From contig JABAAA010000100.1 in the NCBI GenBank assembly GCA_014239005.1, positions 1 through 5,072 on the forward strand: a stretch of DNA of 5,072 bases, read 5' to 3'. Of the stretch, positions 1 to 5,072 are shown piece after piece. The stretch is from Alphaproteobacteria bacterium (lineage in GTDB: Bacteria > Pseudomonadota > Alphaproteobacteria > JABAAW01). The position numbers and the translations under genes are program-made. Each line of letters starts with the position of its first letter. The first letter of the stretch is position 1. Below the pieces are notes generated by a model. The model did no database searches. It worked only from the letters and a program-made list of their open reading frames with translations, and had not been told where the DNA came from.

Positions 1-1626
1 CGCGTCATCTTGGAGGATGTGACGCTCGGCTTTTTGGCGGGCGCTAAGATTGGCATTCTCGGAATCAACGGAGCGGGAAAATCGACCTTGCTCGGCATTC
101 TCGCAGGCGAGGACGGCGAGTACACGGGCGAGCGAAAACTGGAGAGCGGTATCTCCATAGGTTACTTGTCGCAAGAGCCCGTGCTCGACTTGAATAAAAA
201 TGTCGAGCAGGTCATACAGGAGGGCTTGGCGCACAAAAAGGATTTGCTCGATGCCTTCGATGCGGTCACAGCTCAATTGGGCGAGGAGGAAATTGCAGAC
301 GAAACGATGACGCAGCTCTTGGAGCAGCAGGCGGTGTTGCAAGAAAAAATCGACGCTGAGGATGCGTGGGACCTGTCGCGCGAGATTGCCATCGCCTCGG
401 AGGCGTTGCGCTGTCCTGAGGGAGGAACAGCGATCAAGGTGCTTTCGGGCGGAGAGAAGAGGCGGGTTGCCTTGTGTCGTCTCTTGCTTGCCAAGCCGCG
501 AATCTTGTTATTGGACGAGCCCACGAACCACCTTGATGCCGAGACTGTGGCGTGGTTGGAGCGTCATTTGCGCGAGAGCAAGAGCACGGTTGTTCTTGTG
601 ACGCACGACCGTTATTTTTTGGACAATGTGACGGGATGGATTTTGGAGTTGGATCGGGGACGCGCCCTGCCGCATCAAGGCAACTACAGCAGCTGGCTTG
701 CTGCGCGCGCGCGGCGATTGGCGGAGGAGGCGCGTGAGGACAAGGCATTGTTGCGTGCGATCGAGGAGGAGCGCGCTTGGATGGGGAAGTCTCGTGTTGC
801 GCGCAGGGAGCGAGCGAAGGCTCGGATCAAGAGTTACGAGGAGCGATTGCAAGCGGCACAGAGTGTTCGTCCTGAGGCACAGCGTATTGTAATTCCGCCG
901 GGCGCGCGGTTGGGTTCGAAGACGATCGTTGCGGAGGGTGTTTCGAAATCGTTTGGCGATCGTCTTTTGTTCGAGGATTTGTCGTTTTCCTTGCCGCAGG
1001 GGGGAATTGTCGGGGTGATTGGAGCGAACGGCGCGGGCAAGACGACCTTGTTTCGCATGATGATGGGCGAGGAGGAGGTTGATCGGGGTGCGCTTGTTTT
1101 GGGCGAGAGTGTGAAGTTGGGTTATGTCGATCAGTCGCGCGAGAGTTTGGCGGGCGAGCAGACAGTTTGGCAGGAGGTATCGGGTGGAGAGGACACGATT
1201 TTGTTAGGGGGTCGGGAGGTTCCGTCTCGTGCTTATGTTGCCTCGTTTAATTTTCGCGGGAGCGATCAGCAGAAGCGAGTTTGTGATTTGTCTGGGGGCG
1301 AGCGCAATCGGTTGCATTTGGCGAAGTTGTTGCGAGGCGGAGGCAATGTTTTGCTTTTGGACGAGCCCACGAACGACTTAGATTTGGAGACTTTGCGGGG
1401 GTTGGAGTTAGCATTGGAGATTTTTCCTGGCTGTGCGGTTATTGCCAGCCATGATCGGTGGTTTTTGGACAGGTTAGCGACGCATATTTTGGCATTTGAG
1501 GGCGAGGGGAGGGTTGTGTGGTTTGAGGGTGATTTCGGCTCTTACATGGAGGACAAGAAGCGTCGCTTGGGCGAGGACGCTCTGACTCCGAAGCGCATGC
1601 GCTACAAAAAAATAGCTAGAAACTAA
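1..1626 (+). CDS. ettA: Energy-dependent translational throttle protein EttA (ABC-F ATPase), 5'-truncated by window edge
   Basis: This is a soluble ABC-F protein with two ATPase domains. Members of the EttA family bind the ribosomal E site and gate entry into elongation according to the ATP/ADP ratio. The frame is open from base 1, so the true start lies upstream; compared with E. coli EttA about 20 residues are missing. The TTG at 10 is an internal Leu, not a start. Domain 1 has Walker A GINGAGKS (61-84), signature LSGGEKRR (442-465), Walker B LLLDEP (505-522) and H-loop THDRYFLD (from 601). The EttA-type arm lies between Walker A and signature, at roughly 190-420. The basic linker (P-site tRNA interaction motif) spans about 715-905. 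Domain 2 has GANGAGKT (1021-1044), LSGGER (1288-1305), LLLDEPTNDLD (from 1351) and SHDRWFLD (from 1447). Both catalytic Glu residues are present. The ending KRMRYKKIARN is EttA-like, which argues against Uup or YheS. Leucine codon use shifts along the gene (see findings). Confidence 0.96.
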   Translation, partial: RVILEDVTLGFLAGAKIGILGINGAGKSTLLGILAGEDGEYTGERKLESGISIGYLSQEPVLDLNKNVEQVIQEGLAHKKDLLDAFDAVTAQLGEEEIADETMTQLLEQQAVLQEKIDAEDAWDLSREIAIASEALRCPEGGTAIKVLSGGEKRRVALCRLLLAKPRILLLDEPTNHLDAETVAWLERHLRESKSTVVLVTHDRYFLDNVTGWILELDRGRALPHQGNYSSWLAARARRLAEEAREDKALLRAIEEERAWMGKSRVARRERAKARIKSYEERLQAAQSVRPEAQRIVIPPGARLGSKTIVAEGVSKSFGDRLLFEDLSFSLPQGGIVGVIGANGAGKTTLFRMMMGEEEVDRGALVLGESVKLGYVDQSRESLAGEQTVWQEVSGGEDTILLGGREVPSRAYVASFNFRGSDQQKRVCDLSGGERNRLHLAKLLRGGGNVLLLDEPTNDLDLETLRGLELALEIFPGCAVIASHDRWFLDRLATHILAFEGEGRVVWFEGDFGSYMEDKKRRLGEDALTPKRMRYKKIARN

Positions 1627-1635
1627 AAAAAGAGA

Positions 1636-1663
1636 TTGACGTAATTTACTAGAATGCTAGTTT
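1636..1663 (+). promoter_or_regulatory. Candidate promoter of the restriction-modification genes
   Basis: The gap after ettA contains TTGACG (1636-1641), five of six matches to a sigma-70 -35 box. A weak -10 candidate, TAGTTT (1658-1663), follows after a 16-bp spacer. The -10 matches only three of six positions, so the promoter would be weak or activator-dependent. The site is 40-67 bp upstream of the methyltransferase ATG. No clear terminator separates ettA from this point, so read-through from ettA is also possible. An alternative -10, TAGAAT at 1650-1655, has no good -35 at the right distance. Confidence 0.4.
1648..1661. promoter_or_regulatory. Palindrome ACTAG-N4-CTAGT, candidate operator
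   Basis: ACTAG (1648-1652) and CTAGT (1657-1661) form a perfect inverted repeat around AATG. It lies between the candidate -35 box and -10 box and overlaps the latter. The downstream methyltransferase carries an N-terminal HTH, and several Type II methyltransferases are known to repress their own promoters through such a domain. A repressor bound here would block RNA polymerase. Seeing the repeat is direct; its role is inference. A 5-bp arm is short enough to occur by chance. Confidence 0.35.
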
Positions 1664-1702
1664 CCCGAAAGGTTTGCTTGCTTTAAATATGGGAGCGCAG
1701 AC

Positions 1703-2857
1703 ATGCGTGCTGAAAACTACAGCGTTGCTAGAGTTGCCCAAGAGGATCACAGACAATCTGTCATTCCGAACCTTGATGGTTCTGGGGGGAATTGGGTGCG
1801 CACCGAGACGCTAGATTGCCTTTACCGCGCACGAAAATTGTACACTTTGGATTCTATAGCGCGTTATCTGGGATTGCATAAAAACACTACGGCGCGGTGG
1901 ATCGAACAAAAAAAAGTCCCTCAACATTACTTACCTGACCTGCGCAGGATATTGGGAGAAGGTGGTCACGACATACACAACAGCGACAGTACGGTTAAGG
2001 ACAAAGACCAGTATTACACGAAACCCGAAACAGCAGAGTGGTGCTACAATATTTTTTTAAGCGTTGCCAAAAAATTAGAAGTTGACTTAACGGACTATTG
2101 TTTTATTGAACCTTCTGCAGGTTGTGGTCATTTCTACAATTTGTTGCCGCTGAAGCGCAAGATAGGTATCGACATTGATTCTGGTGTGCGAGGAATTTTA
2201 AAGGCGGATTTTCTGCAATGGACTCCATCAAAGAAGAGGCGTTATATCGTTATTGGCAATCCTCCGTTTGGATTGAGAGGGCATCTGGCGTTGCAGTTTA
2301 TCAACCACGCGTATGATTTTGCGGACATGGTAGCTTTTGTTCTACCGCAGCTGTTTGCGAGCGATGGCAAGGGGGTTCCTGCCAAGCGTGTGAGGGGTTA
2401 TGTTTTGGCATCGAGCGTTGCTCTTCCCGCCAATTCTTTTTCTTACCCTGACGGTTCTTCGGTCGATATTCACACGTTGTTTCAGGTATGGACGAAGGTC
2501 GGCACGAAGAAGGTACGGAGGCGCACACGAAAGACAGCTCGGAGTTATATCAAAATTTATTCTCTCTCAAACGGCGGAACGCCTTCCAGCACGCGCAACA
2601 AGGCGATGATTGGGCATTGTGATGTGTATATTCCTTCGACATGCTATACGGGCATGCGCGCCTACAGCAGTTTTGCCGAGTTGCCAAACCAACGGGGGTA
2701 CGGAATTCTTATCCACAAGAAGAAACGGGAGATAAAGAATTTGCTGTTCGCTCATGACTGGATGCAAAGTGCTTTTGCTTCCACAAATTCCGCTATCAAC
2801 ATGCGTTCATCTTTGATCGAAGATGTAGTGACGCAAGGAGGTTACTATGACGAATGA
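1703..2857 (+). CDS. Type II DNA adenine (N6) methyltransferase with N-terminal helix-turn-helix domain
   Basis: Predicted to transfer a methyl group from AdoMet to adenine in an unknown recognition sequence, protecting host DNA from the partner nuclease. In the 384-residue product an HTH lies at about residues 46-83 (TLDSIARYLGLHKNTTARWI). Motif X-like QYYTKPET is at 103-110, motif I FIEPSAGCGHF at 134-144, an acidic AdoMet-binding strand GIDID at 155-159, motif III KADFLQW at 167-173 and the catalytic NPPFG at 186-190. The order X-I-IV is that of the gamma class. The tail from about 264 probably holds the target-recognition domain, and the ending GGYYDE suggests it is intact. The ATG at 1703 has GGGAG at 1691-1695. 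A GTG at 1796 behind a G6A run (1784-1790) is a rival start that would remove 31 residues but keep the HTH. The stop overlaps the nuclease gene by 11 nt. An A8 run at 1908-1915 sits inside the HTH coding region. The adenine specificity is inferred from NPPF; the target site cannot be read from the sequence. Confidence 0.88.
   Translation: MRAENYSVARVAQEDHRQSVIPNLDGSGGNWVRTETLDCLYRARKLYTLDSIARYLGLHKNTTARWIEQKKVPQHYLPDLRRILGEGGHDIHNSDSTVKDKDQYYTKPETAEWCYNIFLSVAKKLEVDLTDYCFIEPSAGCGHFYNLLPLKRKIGIDIDSGVRGILKADFLQWTPSKKRRYIVIGNPPFGLRGHLALQFINHAYDFADMVAFVLPQLFASDGKGVPAKRVRGYVLASSVALPANSFSYPDGSSVDIHTLFQVWTKVGTKKVRRRTRKTARSYIKIYSLSNGGTPSSTRNKAMIGHCDVYIPSTCYTGMRAYSSFAELPNQRGYGILIHKKKREIKNLLFAHDWMQSAFASTNSAINMRSSLIEDVVTQGGYYDE
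2835..2841 (+). promoter_or_regulatory. Perfect Shine-Dalgarno of the nuclease gene
   Basis: AAGGAGG lies inside the 3' end of the methyltransferase gene, 5 nt before the ATG at 2847. It fixes the nuclease start and shows that the 11-nt overlap is real. The nuclease should be translated efficiently from the bicistronic message, after the methyltransferase. Confidence 0.85.
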
Positions 2858-3422
2858 TCTTACAACACTCTTTCAAGAAATTATGCGCGATGTCTATAGC
2901 CGCAAACCTCCAAAAATAATTTGGGAGGAAAGCCCTCACGCTCTTATTGTTAATATGTCCATCGATCAAAGAGGACAAACTGGAGAAGAGCTTGTGCAGC
3001 GTGTTCTTGAGGGAAAGGGATGTAAGGTAGACTATAATCGTCATGGATTAGATAAAGATAAAGATTGGGATATTATGGTCAATAATATTCCTATTGAAAT
3101 AAAAATGGCGACAATAGGAAAGGCTGGTAGAACGTTTCAACATGAAAGTCTTGAAAAAAACGCAAAGTTTGAAGCTTTAATCCTCATCGACATTGCTCCT
3201 CATGATTTTTATGTGTCTTTTTACGATTACGTAGAAATTCCTTGGGAAAAAATGCACAGAAGAAAAAATAGTATCTTCTACAAATTTGATCTTTCTTTAA
3301 AAAATCTTGTTGAAAACAATCGCAAAATAGAAACAACAGAAGAATTTTTTGCCAAATACAAAGCGATGGAGAAAAAAACGCTCGTGCGCTTGGCTGCCAA
3401 AAAAGATAAGACGGAGCTGTAA
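2847..3422 (+). CDS. Putative Type II restriction endonuclease, PD-(D/E)XK fold
   Basis: A 191-residue protein predicted to cut DNA lacking the partner's methylation. The catalytic signature appears as DWDI (D75), a short turn, then IEIK (E84 and K86). This gives D-x8-E-x-K, the spacing of the PD-(D/E)XK nuclease core. The preceding helix GEELVQRVLEGKG (45-57) carries Glu residues, typical of the first core helix. A hydrophobic strand LILIDIA (111-117) follows the active site. There is no signal peptide or membrane segment. The start is fixed by AAGGAGG at 2835-2841, and the gene overlaps the methyltransferase by 11 nt, as expected for a cognate R-M pair. The gene is clearly AT-richer than its surroundings: 3061-3120 has 17 G or C of 60, against 34 of 60 in 1-60 of ettA. 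This suggests foreign origin. I do not recognise the specificity. A non-restriction nuclease is possible but less likely beside a methyltransferase. Confidence 0.78.
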   Translation: MTNDLTTLFQEIMRDVYSRKPPKIIWEESPHALIVNMSIDQRGQTGEELVQRVLEGKGCKVDYNRHGLDKDKDWDIMVNNIPIEIKMATIGKAGRTFQHESLEKNAKFEALILIDIAPHDFYVSFYDYVEIPWEKMHRRKNSIFYKFDLSLKNLVENNRKIETTEEFFAKYKAMEKKTLVRLAAKKDKTEL

Positions 3423-3433
3423 CAAGATTCGTC

Positions 3434-3481
3434 TGTTGCGCAAGTGCAACAAGCAATTGGCTGCTCATATTGCTAATTTTT
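3434..3481 (+). terminator. Candidate terminator after the R-M genes
   Basis: Two hairpins follow the nuclease stop. The first is TGTTGC (3434-3439) with GCAACA (3446-3451) around a 6-nt loop. The second is AGCAAT (3452-3457) with ATTGCT (3469-3474) around an 11-nt loop, followed by TTTTT at 3477-3481. The second has terminator form, but the stem is AT-rich and the loop large. It lies between convergent genes, where a stop signal is expected. The minus-strand side lacks a comparable T-run, so it probably works mainly for the plus-strand genes. Confidence 0.5.
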
Positions 3482-3487
3482 ATCAAT

Positions 3488-4081
3488 TCAAAAGCGAGGA
3501 AAAGAATTGAAGTGGTAAGACGTTAAAGCTCTGGGTTTGCCAGCCAAGTCAACCTCCAAGATGTCATCTTGCAACCTCCCCGATAAAAACCAACCCGTAT
3601 CAAACTCAAATCTTACCTTCTCCTCCTCCTCGCAGTCATCGTCGACCGCGACGCTGTACAAACGCCTAGGATTTTTCAAACGCGTACCCCAAGACAAGTC
3701 CCCCCGCATATTGTAAGAATACAAGTGCGGAGAACGATCCTCAAGAACAAGTCTGTAACAATCCTTCCCTCCTAGCAAGCATCTCCATAGCGACACCACC
3801 GCCGAAGTATCGCAAGAAAGCCGACGCAACTCCTCACAAACACATGCCAAAAAATCTTTGCTACGACGAACAGATACTACCTTGTCCCAATAATTCTGAG
3901 AGCAGGCACTTCCCATCCACTCCTCGCCAAAATCTGTTTCAGGTGTCAATTCAAGCCTTGTCAAACACCCGATTCGTATTTTTTCTCCTACCAAGCATTC
4001 CTCATGACTTTCCAAGAAGTTAACAGCCTCGCGCATAGCCACAGCCGCATCCCGAAAATCTAATCTCTCTTCTGCCTTCAC
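3488..4081 (-). CDS. Cysteine-rich hypothetical protein, coupled to the DUF1223 gene
   Basis: I do not recognise this protein. With the GTG start at 4081 it has 197 residues. That start lies 5 nt after the DUF1223 stop, with AAGGA at 4097-4093 about 11 nt upstream. The frame stays open to 4264, but the extra part only shadows the DUF1223 gene and reads as low-quality Arg/Gly/Cys sequence, so I exclude it. An ATG at 4036 is a weaker alternative. The product starts MKAEERLDFRDAAVAMREA and has no signal peptide or membrane helix, so it is probably cytosolic. It has nine Cys, including CVC. An acidic patch DDDCEEEEK is followed by a strand-rich tail (RFEFDTGWFLSGRLQDDILEV) that ends FNSFPRF. The spacing suggests co-transcription and translational coupling with DUF1223. 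Its opposite-strand neighbour ends 65 nt away, convergently. No function is assigned. Confidence 0.62.
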   Translation of the reverse strand: MKAEERLDFRDAAVAMREAVNFLESHEECLVGEKIRIGCLTRLELTPETDFGEEWMGSACSQNYWDKVVSVRRSKDFLACVCEELRRLSCDTSAVVSLWRCLLGGKDCYRLVLEDRSPHLYSYNMRGDLSWGTRLKNPRRLYSVAVDDDCEEEEKVRFEFDTGWFLSGRLQDDILEVDLAGKPRALTSYHFNSFPRF

Positions 4082-4086
4082 GCCTG

Positions 4087-4923
4087 TTAAGATCCTTGAG
4101 GAGAAAATCCGCGTTTGAAGTCCCAACGCGTCGCACCCGTCGTTCCCTCTCCCACGATATGCGACTCCGCAACAACAACAAAGCCCCCGTCTCGAACAAC
4201 ATCGAATCCCCCTTCCTGCGCAGGAAGAGAAAACGCCATCTCCTCCCCGTCCTCGCCGTTCCATTGTCCCAAAGGAATCACCGAACGAACAATGTTCGCA
4301 TCGCGCAACTTCCGTCCGCGATTCTCGCCGCGCTCAACCTGCGTCTCCGCAGACGCCTGATACAAAACGACCATTACATCAAACTTCACTCCCTTCTCGG
4401 AGTTCCGCTTCGCTTCCTCGCCGCGCTCCAAACGCACCGAAAAATCTCGCACCCCCGCGCGCCGCAAAGACAAACGAGGCGAATGCTTCGCAACCTCCCT
4501 CCGCACAGAACGCAAACCCTTCTTCATCGCTCGCTCGTTCGAGCCAACATGATGCTCCTTGCCCCCCACGATCGCCTGCGGCGTGTAAATCTGACCCTCT
4601 CCCAGCCTGCGCGCATAACGACGTTGCCTGCGCTCCGCAACGCGCAAGCCGAACGGATCGCGCCAACCGATGTAGTCCCAATACGGAACATGCCACGCTA
4701 AAACTGCCAAATTCTTCTCCTCCGCCAAATCCGAAAAATACCGATCCGCAGGAGGACACGACGAGCAACCCTGAGAGGTGAACAACTCCACCAACAATAA
4801 GGGCTCCTCCGCAACAGCGTCGCGCACCCCCAAAGATACACTTAGACTTCCGAATAGACCGAAAGACAACAAGGCAACAAAAAGCCAACGACGCATCGTT
4901 CTTTGTCTCGCTTTTCGCATCAT
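4087..4923 (-). CDS. DUF1223 family secreted thioredoxin-like protein
   Basis: The 278-residue product begins with a basic stretch and hydrophobic segment WLFVALLSFGLFGSLSVSL, then a likely cleavage site after AVA (residue 38), so it is exported to the periplasm. The mature part opens with LLLVELFTSQGCSSCPPADRYF. The CSSC (C53-C56) is placed as in thioredoxin folds and is the hallmark of DUF1223, a family frequent in Alphaproteobacteria and of unknown biochemical role. Also family-like are HVPYWDYIGWRDPFG (78-92), IYTPQAIVGG (112-121) and GRKLRDANIVRS (203-214). The ATG at 4923 is supported by AGAAGG at 4935-4930, with 6 nt spacing. The adjacent ATG at 4920 is equivalent, and an ATG at 4896 would give a tighter signal peptide but has a poor ribosome binding site. 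The cytochrome c gene ends 86 nt upstream and the Cys-rich gene follows after 5 nt, suggesting one transcript. A redox role in the envelope is plausible but inferred. The protein is notably Arg-rich. Confidence 0.9.
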   Translation of the reverse strand: MMRKARQRTMRRWLFVALLSFGLFGSLSVSLGVRDAVAEEPLLLVELFTSQGCSSCPPADRYFSDLAEEKNLAVLAWHVPYWDYIGWRDPFGLRVAERRQRRYARRLGEGQIYTPQAIVGGKEHHVGSNERAMKKGLRSVRREVAKHSPRLSLRRAGVRDFSVRLERGEEAKRNSEKGVKFDVMVVLYQASAETQVERGENRGRKLRDANIVRSVIPLGQWNGEDGEEMAFSLPAQEGGFDVVRDGGFVVVAESHIVGEGTTGATRWDFKRGFSPQGS

Positions 4924-4947
4924 CTTACACCTTCTGTTAAATCCTTC

Positions 4948-5007
4948 TGATAGGGAACCTCGAGACGAACAACTCCACCCCTTTCTCCTACCACTTCTTC
5001 CCTATCA
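4948..5007. repeat. 10-bp inverted repeat in the cytochrome c/DUF1223 spacer
   Basis: TGATAGGGAA (4948-4957) and TTCCCTATCA (4998-5007) are exact reverse complements separated by 40 bp. The pair fills most of the 86-nt gap between the cytochrome c stop and the DUF1223 start. In the minus-strand RNA it could fold into a 10-bp stem that closes a large purine-rich loop. It starts right after the cytochrome c stop and ends 12 nt before the DUF1223 Shine-Dalgarno. There is no T-run, so it is not a simple terminator. Possible roles are an mRNA-stability hairpin between cistrons or a dyad operator. Confidence 0.6.
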
Positions 5008-5009
5008 CA

Positions 5010-5072
5010 TTATTTCAAGGTTTGCAACCACGCGATGATGTCGGCTCTGTCCTGCGCCTTTTTGATTCCGAC
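5010..5072 (-). CDS. Class I cytochrome c, C-terminal end only
   Basis: Only the last 20 codons and the TAA stop (5012-5010) lie in the window; the rest is beyond the right edge. They read VGIKKAQDRADIIAWLQTLK. This matches the C-terminal helix of mitochondrial/cyt c2-type cytochromes c, where GIKKxxDRADIIAYL follows the Met heme-ligand segment. The full protein would carry a CxxCH heme site and act as an electron carrier in the periplasm or at the membrane. It is probably the first seen gene of a minus-strand group with DUF1223. The identification rests on a short stretch, but the motif is distinctive. Confidence 0.8.
   Translation of the reverse strand, partial: VGIKKAQDRADIIAWLQTLK

Noticed and set aside
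10..12. TTG at 10 as the ettA start
   Set aside because: The frame is open to base 1 with family-like residues (RVIL), and EttA proteins have about 20 residues before this point.
434..852. Antisense open frames inside ettA
   Set aside because: They lie opposite a highly conserved ABC-F gene, with no ribosome binding sites or recognisable domains.
1592..1603. 12-bp palindrome AGCGCATGCGCT followed by an A7 run, as a terminator
   Set aside because: It lies within the conserved ettA C-terminal codons and is followed by A rather than T on the plus strand. On the minus strand no T-run follows the stem.
3184..3486. Antisense open frame of 100 codons across the nuclease end
   Set aside because: The Phe/Lys-rich product mirrors AT-rich coding sequence and has no domain. 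As an antitoxin or anti-restriction gene it has no support.
4082..4264. Upstream extension of the Cys-rich gene to an ATG at 4264
   Set aside because: It would overlap the DUF1223 coding region by about 180 nt in another frame and reads as Arg/Gly/Cys-rich shadow sequence. The GTG at 4081 fits the gene spacing better.
4096..4701. Plus-strand open frame of 201 codons
   Set aside because: It lies wholly antisense to DUF1223, which has clear family motifs. The translation is Arg/Leu/Pro/His-rich without domains.
4379..4888. Minus-strand open frame of 169 codons
   Set aside because: It is a shifted frame of DUF1223, giving Gly/Cys/Ala/Phe-rich low-complexity protein.

Overview
The window looks like chromosome from an alphaproteobacterium. 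The evidence is an EttA-type ABC-F gene, a DUF1223 secreted thioredoxin-like protein, and the last 20 residues of a class I cytochrome c with the alphaproteobacterial-style ending GIKKxxDRADIIAWL. I cannot name the genus. The housekeeping genes are moderately GC-rich, and their coding strands carry more G than C.

Layout: a 5'-truncated ettA fills 1-1626 on the plus strand. A 76-bp gap follows, holding a candidate promoter and a small palindrome. Next comes a two-gene plus-strand cassette: a DNA adenine methyltransferase with an N-terminal helix-turn-helix (1703-2857), then a small PD-(D/E)XK nuclease (2847-3422). The nuclease start overlaps the methyltransferase end and has a perfect Shine-Dalgarno sequence. 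I read the pair as a compact Type II restriction-modification (R-M) system. A hairpin/T-run terminator lies at 3434-3481.

The right third is on the minus strand and converges on the cassette. It reads, in transcription order, the end of a cytochrome c gene (5072-5010), an 86-nt spacer with a 10-bp inverted repeat, a DUF1223 protein with a signal peptide and CxxC (4923-4087), and a cysteine-rich protein of unknown function (4081-3488) that starts 5 nt after the DUF1223 stop.

How the genes relate: EttA gates translation according to energy state. The methyltransferase would protect host DNA and may repress its own promoter through its HTH domain, while the nuclease cuts unmodified DNA. The cytochrome c/DUF1223 group points to the envelope and respiratory or redox compartment. 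The R-M cassette, especially the nuclease gene, is much more AT-rich than its neighbours and is probably a horizontally acquired insertion between core genes. The most novel-looking items are the HTH-methyltransferase/nuclease pair with its candidate operator, and the unassigned cysteine-rich gene coupled to DUF1223. I found no CRISPR array, tRNA, rRNA or insertion sequence.
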